DNA from: an uncultured Ruminococcus sp.
Lineage (GTDB): Bacteria > Bacillota > Clostridia > Oscillospirales > Ruminococcaceae
Assembly: GCA_900319195.1 (NCBI GenBank)
Contig: ONNL01000146.1
Span: 1 to 7,908 of the forward strand
Length of the DNA: 7,908 bases
Reading direction: 5' to 3'
Below the pieces are notes generated by a model. The model had not been told where the DNA came from and searched no databases. It saw only the letters and a program-made list of their open reading frames with translations. The position numbers and the translations under genes are program-made. Each line of letters begins with the position of its first letter. Within the stretch, counting starts at the first letter, position 1. Positions 1-5,805 of the stretch are shown here, piece after piece.

Positions 1-113
1 TTACCGGGCGAAAGCCCGCCTGCGACAGTTTTCCTAACATCTACAGCACCTATCTGATTTTTCCTTAACCAAACAGGTTTTTAGAGGCGCCCTTATATAA
101 TTTTTTGCATACA
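1..113 (-). ncRNA. Start of an unclassified structured transcript (5' leader or noncoding RNA), runs off the window
   Basis: This stretch lies directly downstream of a near-consensus minus-strand promoter, and its expected start is near 112-114. No open reading frame with a ribosome binding site is visible on the minus strand here, so the RNA is either a long 5' untranslated leader for a gene beyond position 1 or the 5' part of a noncoding RNA. It can fold. GCGCCU (90-85) pairs with AGGUGC (51-46), enclosing a hairpin AACC/GGUU (79-76 with 70-67, 5-nt loop). Near the edge, CGGGC/GCCCG (18-14 with 9-5) closes a 4-nt UUUC loop. I compared it by eye with the motifs I know for riboswitches, T-box leaders, SRP RNA, tmRNA and RNase P RNA and recognised none. 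Transcription is well supported by the promoter; the RNA identity is unknown. Confidence 0.4.
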
Positions 114-119
114 ATATAT

Positions 120-148
120 ATTATAACACTATTCTCGGATATAGACAA
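120..148 (-). promoter_or_regulatory. Sigma-A type promoter reading toward position 1
   Basis: On the minus strand, a -35 box TTGTCT (148-143) and a perfect -10 box TATAAT (125-120) are separated by exactly 17 bases. The downstream region is very AT-rich. The promoter points away from the DUF4321 gene and drives the unclassified leader or RNA at the left edge. Spacing and the perfect -10 make it convincing by sequence alone. Confidence 0.65.
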
Positions 149-149
149 G

Positions 150-184
150 AAAATTGCAGGATAATTTTTACACCGCGCAATTTT
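150..184. repeat. Perfect 8-bp inverted repeat upstream of the left-edge promoter
   Basis: AAAATTGC (150-157) and GCAATTTT (177-184) are perfect inverted copies separated by 19 bases. The element sits immediately upstream of the -35 box at 143-148, where an operator or upstream element could lie. It could also fold as a weak hairpin. Nothing in the sequence decides between these, and AT-rich arms of this length can arise by chance. Confidence 0.25.
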
Positions 185-211
185 TGTCGGAATACCCGAA
201 CATATTAGCGG

Positions 212-256
212 TTTTGCAGTCGAAAACTGTAAAAAAGGGCAAGAGAGCCTGTCCTT
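212..256 (-). terminator. Possible weak intrinsic terminator downstream of the DUF4321 gene
   Basis: Just after the DUF4321 stop codon the minus strand reads a short GGC/GCC hairpin (249-247 with 240-238, 6-nt loop) followed by six T (236-231). A second stem overlaps it: nine pairs between 212-220 and 226-234 around a 5-nt loop, one of them G-T. The first stem is only three pairs, so termination would be inefficient if it happens at all. The position between the end of one gene and the promoter of the next transcript makes a terminator sensible. Confidence 0.25.
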
Positions 257-518
257 ATTTTCCGGGAATGAGCTTCGGAGCGGTCTTGTAGTATACAAAG
301 ATCGCAACAAGTACAAGGATTATCTGTGCGACGTTGAACTGTACAGTTATGCCGAAGGTGAGCTTGAGCACGTCGATGTTGATGAAGGTGCCCGGCTCGA
401 AGCTGAATACCCTTGAGTAGCCGAGCCATTTAAGCGAGCCGAAAACAACGTTGCCGATAAGACTTCCGAGCACTACTGCCGCGGCAATAAGTACGATCAT
501 GTAAAGTGATTTTTTCAT
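255..518 (-). CDS. DUF4321 family small membrane protein
   Basis: An 87-residue protein with two predicted transmembrane helices, about residues 5-27 and 60-82, joined by a roughly 35-residue loop that contains WLGYSRVFSFEPG and LTFGITVQFN. The second half matches what I know of the DUF4321 family, found in Clostridia and relatives and often encoded near maf/radC/mreB-type cell-shape genes; its function is unknown. Length is normal for the family. The ATG start is supported by GGAGA six bases upstream (minus strand, 529-525). The gene lies 192 bp downstream of dut in the same direction, but a good TTGACA promoter in that gap suggests it can be transcribed on its own. The short C-terminal tail is lysine-rich, so by the positive-inside tendency both termini probably face the cytoplasm. 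Family assignment is by pattern recognition only. Confidence 0.8.
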   Translation of the reverse strand: MKKSLYMIVLIAAAVVLGSLIGNVVFGSLKWLGYSRVFSFEPGTFINIDVLKLTFGITVQFNVAQIILVLVAIFVYYKTAPKLIPGK

Positions 519-609
519 ATTGATTCTCCGTTCTTTTATTTTTGTTGTGAATTATTTGGGTATTTAAAGCTTTAGGTGCTTTTGCAATAAGTGGCGTTCG
601 CATTTGCCT

Positions 610-637
610 ATGATACAACAAACCCTCTGTCTGTCAA
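610..637 (-). promoter_or_regulatory. Sigma-A type promoter for the DUF4321 gene
   Basis: On the minus strand a perfect -35 box TTGACA (637-632) is followed 16 bases later by TATCAT (615-610). The expected start near 603 would give an 85-base leader before the DUF4321 ATG at 518. The gap upstream of it to the dut stop codon shows no convincing terminator, so read-through from the murC-dut cluster is also possible. The remainder of 519-710 holds only a TAAAGCTTTA palindrome (565-574) of unknown meaning. Confidence 0.55.
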
Positions 638-710
638 GACTATCGTGTTTGTGAGGGCGGACAAATACGCAGACGCCGCCACGTAATGACCACCAAAAAA
701 TGTTTTATAT

Positions 711-1148
711 TTATGTACCTGTGGAGCCGAAGCCACCGACTCCGCGGTCTGTTGCCGATAGCTCGTCCCCCTCCGATATTTCGGGACGAAGCACGGGTGT
801 CACAACAAGCTGAGCTATCCTCATGTCAGGCTCGATAGTGAAGGGCTCTCCGCCGAGGTTGATGAGCGGTATCTTCCACTCCCCGCGGTAATCGCAGTCG
901 ATGACACCGACCGAGTTTGCAAGGGTAATGCCGTGCTTTGAGGCGAGTCCCGACCGTGCATAGATGAGCAGAGCCGCGTCGTTTGTGTCGGTCTCCGCGG
1001 CAAGTCCCGTGGGAATGAGCCGTATCTCATTCGGTGCGAGCGTTATGCTCTCGTCAATGCACGCGCAAAGGTCCATGCCTGCACTGCCCTCCGTCGCATA
1101 TGACGGGATAACGGCGCTCTCTCTGAGCTTTTTGAAGGTTATTTTCAT
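711..1148 (-). CDS. dut: dUTP diphosphatase (dUTPase), trimeric type
   Basis: Hydrolyses dUTP to dUMP and pyrophosphate in the cytoplasm, which keeps uracil out of DNA and supplies dUMP for thymidylate synthesis. At 145 residues it has the normal length of the homotrimeric family, and all five signature motifs are present in order: AGMDL (23-27), ARSGLA (64-69), GVIDCDYRGE (81-90), RIAQL (110-114) and the flexible C-terminal RGVGGFGSTG (135-144). Asp84 is the expected general base that activates the water, and Tyr87 the residue that discriminates against ribose. The ATG overlaps the stop of the upstream U32 gene in an ATGA arrangement, with GGAGG four bases upstream of the start, so translation is probably coupled. 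It is the last gene of the tightly packed murC cluster. No truncation or missing residue is seen. The assignment is secure. Confidence 0.97.
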   Translation of the reverse strand: MKITFKKLRESAVIPSYATEGSAGMDLCACIDESITLAPNEIRLIPTGLAAETDTNDAALLIYARSGLASKHGITLANSVGVIDCDYRGEWKIPLINLGGEPFTIEPDMRIAQLVVTPVLRPEISEGDELSATDRGVGGFGSTGT

Positions 1149-3187
1149 GTTGCCTCCGCTGAATTTATACCGCGGTAATAGAGTCCGCGTGTTATGTGTG
1201 CCGCAGGCTTTTTCCCCGAGAGTACGGCAGCTGCCTGTCCCTCGTCCTCGTCGCTGAAAACAGCGAGCCCGAAGCTTATGTTTTTCATTTCACCTGTCCT
1301 GTCCGCCATGAAGAGCTTGTCGGAGTTGAGTATCTCGACGTACTCGCGTGAGCAGGCGACGGGCAGAGTGCGTCCCGTGCGGTCGATGATGTGTCCCGTG
1401 CACTTCGCACAGCCGACCTCATTCTTAATGGGACAGTTTCTCGTCAGCATGAGCGGCAGGGAGCCGTATGTGACAGCTCCAAGCGGTATTTTTGTCCGAA
1501 ATGCCGCTATCTGTGACAGCGTAGCCTCAAAGGACACGGCGCAGTCGGCAAGTCCGAGATTTTTCATCACCGCAATGCTGTACGAGTTGAACACGTTGAG
1601 CGTGAAGCTGCCGTGCAGCGTAAAGCCGAGCTTTCGTCCGAGCATTATGCAGTCGGGCGTGTGACAGAGCAGGTGAGTGATACCGCTGTTTTTCAGCTCC
1701 CTCAGCTTTGCGAGGAGCTTGCTCTCGTCCGTGATGAATCTCGGCGGAGCGATAATTAGCTTGTCCGCAAACCGCAGAACATCACCGTTTATCAGCTCTA
1801 TGGGAGCGATTATGTACTCGCATTTATCTGCCGCAGCATTTATCTGCTCCGCAGTCCTGCACCATGCTCGCATGGGCAGCGTTTCGGGAGCGTTATGGGC
1901 GGTATTTCGGGAAATATTCGGCACGAAGTCCGTGACCTCGACGTGCGGAGTGTTCGCCGCAGTCAGCCTTTCGCTCAGTTCAGAGATAAGTCTGCGGCGC
2001 AGCTCGTTGAGCTTTCCGGACGGCACAATGAGTCTTTCCCCGATGTCCGCCGTGACCCTGCCCATTGCAAAGACGGTGCCGCCGAGCCTTGAAAGCTGCT
2101 TCCCGAGCGATTCGATGTCAGTCGGACGATTCATTGCCTTTTCGGGCGGTTCACCCGTGACAGATACCGATATACCGCCGCATTCGGCAGTTATCGCCAC
2201 AGACGCTCCCTCGTGTATCTCCGCATGGAAATTCACCGTATGGACTGCCCTCTCTGTGCGGTAGAGGTCGTGTATCTTCGGGATAAGGTCATGAGCGGCG
2301 GTGACGTCTTCCTTCTCGCGCACTCCGAACATATCCTGCCTTTTCCCCGTGAAATAGCTGTCCGTGAAGCCGCTCCGTGAGAAGATACCGCGCAGGAGCT
2401 GCATATCGGGAGCCTGCCCGACGAGAGCCTTTTTCAGCTCGTGGACTGTTGCCGCAACGTATTCGGGGCGCTTCATTCGTCCCTCGATTTTCAGCGAATC
2501 TATGCCTGTTGAGACGAGCTCGTCCATTCTCGGCAGAAGTGATAAGTCCTTCAGCGAGAGCGCCGAGCGCGACATATCTCCGACCGCTGAAAACGGCAGT
2601 CTGCAAGCCTGTCCGCAGCACCCTCTGTTTGCCGAGCGCGAGCCTATCATTGCCGACATATAGCACTGTCCCGAGACGGACATACATAGTGCTCCGTGGG
2701 TAAATACCTCGACCTCGATACCTGTTTTGCAGATGTCCGCAATGGTGTCCCTGTCGAGCTCTCTTGCAGGTACAACGCGCGAAAAGCCGAGCTTTTTCAG
2801 CAGCTCTGCGCCTGCCCTCGTGTGCACCGACATCTGCGTTGAGCCGTGGAGCACAGCCTCGGGAGCGCACTTTTTTATAAGTGCCGCACAGCCCCAGTCC
2901 TGAACGATGAATGCATCAACGCCGACCGAGACCGCATATTTTATGTACCTGCAAAAGTCCGCGAGCTCCGCGTCGGAGAGTATCGTGTTGACCGCGAGGT
3001 CGAGCTTTGCACCGTAGAGGTGGCACAGCCTGACTGCCTCCGCGAGCTCCTCGTCCGAGAAATTCTCAGCACTGCTCCGCGCAGAGTAGCTCTTTCCGCC
3101 GACATAGACCGCGTCAGCACCCGACCTCAGAGCAGCGGAGAGAGTCTCCATACTGCCTGCGGGAGCGAGTATCTCGGGCATTTTCAT
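1145..3187 (-). CDS. U32 peptidase-family protein with DUF3656-type C-terminal part (RlhA-like, probable RNA hydroxylase)
   Basis: A 680-residue protein that begins with the family signature EILAPAGSMETL. The cysteine cluster of the U32 family is present: C168, C175, C191 and C195 within ALCMSVSGQCYMS and RSANRGCCGQACR, then SLKDLSLL and SLKIEGRMK (about 211-240). The length and the extra C-terminal region match the long subgroup that carries a DUF3656 (collagenase-like) domain. In Escherichia coli that subgroup is represented by RlhA, which is required for 5-hydroxycytidine at 23S rRNA C2501. The older label of peptidase/collagenase is therefore probably misleading. A second cysteine group near the end (C585, C593, C596, C612) is of the CPx6-7CxxC type and may bind metal. 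The start codon shares one base with the zapA stop (TGATG); AGGGA lies 9 bases upstream, and a second in-frame ATG two codons later cannot be excluded. Substrate is inferred, not shown. Confidence 0.88.
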   Translation of the reverse strand: MKMPEILAPAGSMETLSAALRSGADAVYVGGKSYSARSSAENFSDEELAEAVRLCHLYGAKLDLAVNTILSDAELADFCRYIKYAVSVGVDAFIVQDWGCAALIKKCAPEAVLHGSTQMSVHTRAGAELLKKLGFSRVVPARELDRDTIADICKTGIEVEVFTHGALCMSVSGQCYMSAMIGSRSANRGCCGQACRLPFSAVGDMSRSALSLKDLSLLPRMDELVSTGIDSLKIEGRMKRPEYVAATVHELKKALVGQAPDMQLLRGIFSRSGFTDSYFTGKRQDMFGVREKEDVTAAHDLIPKIHDLYRTERAVHTVNFHAEIHEGASVAITAECGGISVSVTGEPPEKAMNRPTDIESLGKQLSRLGGTVFAMGRVTADIGERLIVPSGKLNELRRRLISELSERLTAANTPHVEVTDFVPNISRNTAHNAPETLPMRAWCRTAEQINAAADKCEYIIAPIELINGDVLRFADKLIIAPPRFITDESKLLAKLRELKNSGITHLLCHTPDCIMLGRKLGFTLHGSFTLNVFNSYSIAVMKNLGLADCAVSFEATLSQIAAFRTKIPLGAVTYGSLPLMLTRNCPIKNEVGCAKCTGHIIDRTGRTLPVACSREYVEILNSDKLFMADRTGEMKNISFGLAVFSDEDEGQAAAVLSGKKPAAHITRGLYYRGINSAEAT

Positions 3188-3552
3188 CAGAGACTATCCC
3201 TGAGCTGTCTGAGCTTCACGACATTTTCAAGCTGGTCTATCTTGGACTTGAGCACTTCGATCTCCTTGAGAGCTGCGTCGCGCTCGATACGTGACCTGCC
3301 TGCCTCGTCAACGTAGGACTTTGTCTCGCTGCTGATATTGTCAATGCGCTGATTTGCTTTGTTGAGGTCGTCGAGGAGGCTGAGAGCCACCATAATAGCC
3401 GCAGTATATGGCGATGAGCCGCTTGCGGAGTTGGTGATGCTGTCTATTTTTGCCTCGAGTGACCTTGCAAGTGCGAATACATAGTTAGGGGACTCCGAAG
3501 TCCTGAGCTTGTACTCCTTGCCGCAGATGATGACCTTTACTTCGTTTGTCAT
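3187..3552 (-). CDS. zapA: Cell division protein ZapA
   Basis: A 121-residue cytoplasmic protein of the ZapA family, which binds FtsZ and promotes bundling and stability of the Z ring. The N-terminal part shows the family pattern: a beta-rich start with VKVIICGKEYKL, then SPNYVFALARSLEAKID and AAIMVALSLLDDLNKAN. Residues about 75-118 form a long charged helix with heptad-like leucines, the expected dimer/tetramer coiled coil. Length fits the somewhat longer Gram-positive forms. GGAAG lies 7 bases upstream of the ATG. It is separated from lexA by 42 bases with a small hairpin, and its stop codon overlaps the start of the U32 gene by one base, so zapA and the U32 gene are almost certainly co-transcribed. 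A zapA-U32 pairing is, to my knowledge, recurrent in Clostridia. Confidence 0.88.
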   Translation of the reverse strand: MTNEVKVIICGKEYKLRTSESPNYVFALARSLEAKIDSITNSASGSSPYTAAIMVALSLLDDLNKANQRIDNISSETKSYVDEAGRSRIERDAALKEIEVLKSKIDQLENVVKLRQLRDSL

Positions 3553-3573
3553 GTTTATCTTCCTTTCCTTAGA

Positions 3574-3586
3574 CCTGCAATGCAGG
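3574..3586. other. Small hairpin between lexA and zapA
   Basis: CCTGC-AAT-GCAGG is a perfect 5-bp stem with a 3-base loop located in the only real gap inside the murC-dut cluster. No T-run follows it on the minus strand, so it is not an intrinsic terminator. It lies 9 to 21 bases downstream of the lexA stop and could be an RNA processing or stability element separating lexA from zapA expression. That role is speculation. Confidence 0.3.
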
Positions 3587-3594
3587 ACAGTTTA

Positions 3595-4176
3595 TCAATA
3601 GTAGCGTTTCAGACCTATGACCTTGCCGAGTATCTCGACTTCATCGAGGATTATCGGCTCCATTGTGTCATTTTCGGGCTGGAGACGGTAGTGACCTCTC
3701 TCCTTGTAGAATCTCTTGACGGTAGCCTCCTCCTGATCAATGAAAGCCACCACGATGTCGCCGTTTTCTGCGTATACGTCCTTCTCGACGATAACGATGT
3801 CGCCGTCGAGGATCCCCGCGTTTATCATGCTCTCGCCCTTTACTCTGAGAGCAAATAGCTCCTGTCCGTCGTGTCCTTCAGCCTCAAAGCCGATGTAGCC
3901 CGTGATGTCCTGAAATGCGGTGATAGGCTGACCTGCTGTAACAGTGCCGATTATCGGAACGGAAAACGTCGAGCTGTTCGGCAGACGGAGCGAGCGGTTG
4001 ATGTTACCCGTCTTTTCGAGCAGACCGTCATTAACAAGAGATTCGATATAGCGGTGTGCGGTAGATGTGGACTTGAATCCCATAGCGTCCATTATTTCCC
4101 TTACCGACGGGGAATAGCCTTCACTCAGACGGCTCTTGATATAGTTGAATACCGCTATCTGCTTATCATTGTTCAT
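3595..4176 (-). CDS. lexA: LexA repressor, SOS regulator
   Basis: A 193-residue repressor that blocks SOS genes until RecA filaments on single-stranded DNA stimulate its self-cleavage. Residues 1-65 form the winged helix DNA-binding domain, with the SVREIMDAMGFKSTSTAHRY helix-turn-helix at about 24-43. The cleavage site Ala81-Gly82 lies in VTAGQP; the catalytic dyad is Ser116 (VKGESM) and Lys154 (ATVKRF). All are intact, so it should be cleavable. The frame stays open upstream to 4290, but the ATG at 4176 is chosen because the family begins at about MNNDKQ and because GGAGG sits 9 bases upstream, inside the murC 3' end. The stop of murC and this start overlap by one base (TAATG). Two stop codons in tandem (TGA TAA) end the gene. 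I found no GAAC-N4-GTTC SOS box near the gene or upstream of murC, so autoregulation, if present, uses another site. Confidence 0.93.
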   Translation of the reverse strand: MNNDKQIAVFNYIKSRLSEGYSPSVREIMDAMGFKSTSTAHRYIESLVNDGLLEKTGNINRSLRLPNSSTFSVPIIGTVTAGQPITAFQDITGYIGFEAEGHDGQELFALRVKGESMINAGILDGDIVIVEKDVYAENGDIVVAFIDQEEATVKRFYKERGHYRLQPENDTMEPIILDEVEILGKVIGLKRYY

Positions 4177-5594
4177 TATTCTTCCTCCGAAAGCCTTTTC
4201 AGTATCATCCTTGAAATTTTGTAAGCGTCTCCGCAGCCGAGCGTGATAACGAGGTCGCCCGACCTTGCGTGCTCGCAGACGTAGTCGCATATCTGTCCGA
4301 AGTTCTCGTATTTACGCTCGTCAGTCCACTCCACGCTCTCGTCCTGTGGGAACCATATGCAGTTCGGAATTTTCTCCGCAAGATGACGGGTGAAAATGCC
4401 GAAGGTGTTCTTTTCACGGCTTCCCATGATGTCGGTCAGTATAGTGTGGTCGGGGATAGCAAGCACACGCGCGAAGTCGTCGAGGAGTATCTTTGTGCGC
4501 GAGAATGTGAACGGCTGGAATATCGCCCAGACATTATTGAATTTCATCTCCATAGCCGCATTCAGCGTAGCTTCGAGCTCTGTGGGGTGGTGAGCGTAGT
4601 CATCAACAACGGTGATGCCCTTCTCGTAGCCGAGCTTTTCAAAGCGGCGCTTTGCACCTCTGAACTCTGCAAGTCCCTGCTGTACGAACTTGAAATCAAG
4701 TCCGAGGTAATGAGCGGCTGCAACTGCCGCAAGCGAGTTGAGCACGTTGTGTATGCCGGCAACGTGGAGCGTCACAGTGCCGAGCTTTTCGCCCCTATAC
4801 ATAGCGTCGTAGGTCGTGAGCAGACCGTTTTCGTGCTTTACGTTTTCGGGGTAGAAGTCGCAGGAATCGTCTCTGCCGAAGGTGATTATCTCCTTGCCCG
4901 AAATGCCCTCGAGAGCCTTCATCGAGTTAGCGTCCGAGCCGTTCACGATAATGCACTTTGAGGTGTTCTCGGCAAATTTGTGGAAGGACTTGATAATGTT
5001 TTCAAGTGTACCGAAATAGTCAAGGTGATCCGCGTCGATGTTGAGGATGACGGAAATATCGGGGAAAAGTCTGAGGAAGGTGTCTCTGAATTCGCATGAT
5101 TCGCATATCATCACGTCAGAGGAGCCGGCGCGTCCCGAGCCGCCTATGCAGTCGAGCTTGCCGCCGATAACAGCCGAAATATCGACATCTCCCGTGCGGA
5201 ATATCTGCGTGAGCATGGAAGTAGTAGTGGTCTTTCCGTGAGTGCCCGAAACGCACACAGCATTGCTGTACCAGCTCGTCACGATACCGAGGAGCTCGCT
5301 CCTTTCGAGTACGGGGACTCCGCTTGCCCTTGAAGCCATGAGCTCGGGGTTGTCGTCCATGATAGCGGCGGAGAATACGATGAGGTCTGCACCCTCGATG
5401 TTTTCGGCTCTCTGACCGATAAACACGGGGATACCCATTTTTCTCACAGCGTCGAGGGTTTCAGTCTCGTTGTTGTCCGAGCCCGTGAGATAGTAGCCCT
5501 GAGTGTGAAGTATCTGCGCGAGCGGATACATTCCCGAGCCGCCTATACCTATGAAGTGTATGTGCTTTTTACCATTTAAAATGTTAATGTCCAA
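4176..5594 (-). CDS. murC: UDP-N-acetylmuramate--L-alanine ligase
   Basis: Catalyses ATP-dependent addition of L-alanine to UDP-N-acetylmuramate, the first amino acid step of peptidoglycan stem-peptide synthesis in the cytoplasm. The 472-residue protein has normal length and all three Mur ligase domains: the N-terminal UDP-binding fold with HFIGIGGSGM (13-22), the central ATPase with P-loop GTHGKTTTT (117-125) and NIDADHLDYF (185-194), and the C-terminal domain with DDYAHHPTE (331-339), FQPFTFSRTK (359-368) and GCGDAYK (453-459). The segment ESCEFRDTF (165-173) replaces the EADESD-type motif of proteobacterial MurC. I recall similar EACEY-type versions in Clostridia, so I read this as a lineage variant. 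The start is a TTG at 5594: no ATG is available before the nucleotide-binding motif, and GGGTG lies 7 bases upstream. It is the first gene of the cluster and carries the promoter. Confidence 0.96.
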   Translation of the reverse strand: MDINILNGKKHIHFIGIGGSGMYPLAQILHTQGYYLTGSDNNETETLDAVRKMGIPVFIGQRAENIEGADLIVFSAAIMDDNPELMASRASGVPVLERSELLGIVTSWYSNAVCVSGTHGKTTTTSMLTQIFRTGDVDISAVIGGKLDCIGGSGRAGSSDVMICESCEFRDTFLRLFPDISVILNIDADHLDYFGTLENIIKSFHKFAENTSKCIIVNGSDANSMKALEGISGKEIITFGRDDSCDFYPENVKHENGLLTTYDAMYRGEKLGTVTLHVAGIHNVLNSLAAVAAAHYLGLDFKFVQQGLAEFRGAKRRFEKLGYEKGITVVDDYAHHPTELEATLNAAMEMKFNNVWAIFQPFTFSRTKILLDDFARVLAIPDHTILTDIMGSREKNTFGIFTRHLAEKIPNCIWFPQDESVEWTDERKYENFGQICDYVCEHARSGDLVITLGCGDAYKISRMILKRLSEEE

Positions 5595-5600
5595 GATATG

Positions 5601-5608
5601 TCACCCTT
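5601..5608 (-). promoter_or_regulatory. Ribosome binding site that fixes the TTG start of murC
   Basis: The minus strand reads AAAAGGGTGA then CATATC and TTG. The purine-rich AGGGTGA core is at the normal distance from the TTG at 5594-5592, and the frame has no upstream ATG or GTG in the short leader. A weak start codon paired with a moderate binding site would hold down translation of the lead gene. Confidence 0.6.
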
Positions 5609-5644
5609 TTATATTATATTTTTAATTAATAATAACTAACTATA

Positions 5645-5673
5645 ATTATATTTTTTCTCACAAAAGTTTGCAA
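5645..5673 (-). promoter_or_regulatory. Sigma-A type promoter of the murC-lexA-zapA-U32-dut cluster
   Basis: On the minus strand, -35 TTGCAA (5673-5668) and a perfect -10 TATAAT (5650-5645) are separated by exactly 17 bases. The expected start near 5638 gives a leader of about 44 bases to the murC TTG. The leader and spacer are extremely AT-rich. The -35 box lies 6 bp from the -35 box of the divergent spoVG promoter. Confidence 0.7.
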
Positions 5674-5679
5674 AATGGC

Positions 5680-5708
5680 TTGCAATTTTACAAATTCTGA
5701 GTTATAAT
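5680..5708 (+). promoter_or_regulatory. Sigma-A type promoter of spoVG
   Basis: On the plus strand, -35 TTGCAA (5680-5685) and a perfect -10 TATAAT (5703-5708) are separated by exactly 17 bases. The hexamers are the same as in the opposing murC promoter. The expected start near 5715 gives a 5' leader of about 90 bases. In Bacillus subtilis spoVG is known for sigma-H control; I saw no clear sigma-H type site here, which suggests housekeeping expression in this organism. Confidence 0.7.
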
Positions 5709-5724
5709 AAGAAACAGGCATAAT

Positions 5725-5771
5725 CCGTCGCGTGAGCAGACGTAATTCTGAACAGAATTAATATGCGGCGG
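5725..5771 (+). promoter_or_regulatory. Structured spoVG leader: long-range stem enclosing a perfect palindrome
   Basis: Within the predicted spoVG leader, CCGUCGC (5725-5731) can pair with GCGGCGG (5765-5771) over seven pairs, one of them G-U. Inside it, TAATTCTG-AA-CAGAATTA (5743-5760) is a perfect 18-bp palindrome; as RNA it forms a seven-pair stem with a GAAC loop. As DNA the palindrome, about 30 to 45 bases downstream of the start, is also well placed for a dimeric repressor acting as a roadblock. The ribosome binding site (5788-5796) lies outside the fold. No known riboswitch class is recognised. Confidence 0.4.
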
Positions 5772-5805
5772 TATATTCTATGATCACAAAGGAGGTGTAC
5801 GAGTA

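Noticed and set aside
1..20. GC-rich hairpin with GAAA loop as a terminator on either strand
   Set aside because: No T-run follows on the plus strand, and on the minus strand the window ends before one could be seen.
337..348. Perfect 12-bp palindrome AACTGTACAGTT
   Set aside because: It lies inside the DUF4321 coding frame (TVQF codons) and is not near a promoter.
1677..2264. Plus-strand open frame of 195 codons opposite the U32 gene
   Set aside because: Serine-rich, low-information translation typical of the antisense of a real gene; no binding site or family resemblance.
4177..4290. N-terminal extension of LexA by 38 residues
   Set aside because: The extension is arginine-rich, overlaps murC, has no family counterpart, and a GGAGG site marks the ATG at 4176.
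4350..4365. GAAC-N8-GTTC dyad about 190 bp upstream of lexA, resembling an SOS box
   Set aside because: The Gram-positive LexA box needs a 4-base spacer; here it is 8, and the bases encode the conserved murC frame (NCIWFP), so it is most likely coincidence.
4269..4961. Long plus-strand open frame of 230 codons opposite murC
   Set aside because: It is antisense to a fully conserved murC with intact motifs, shows no family pattern and has no convincing ribosome binding site; it is a shadow of the coding strand.
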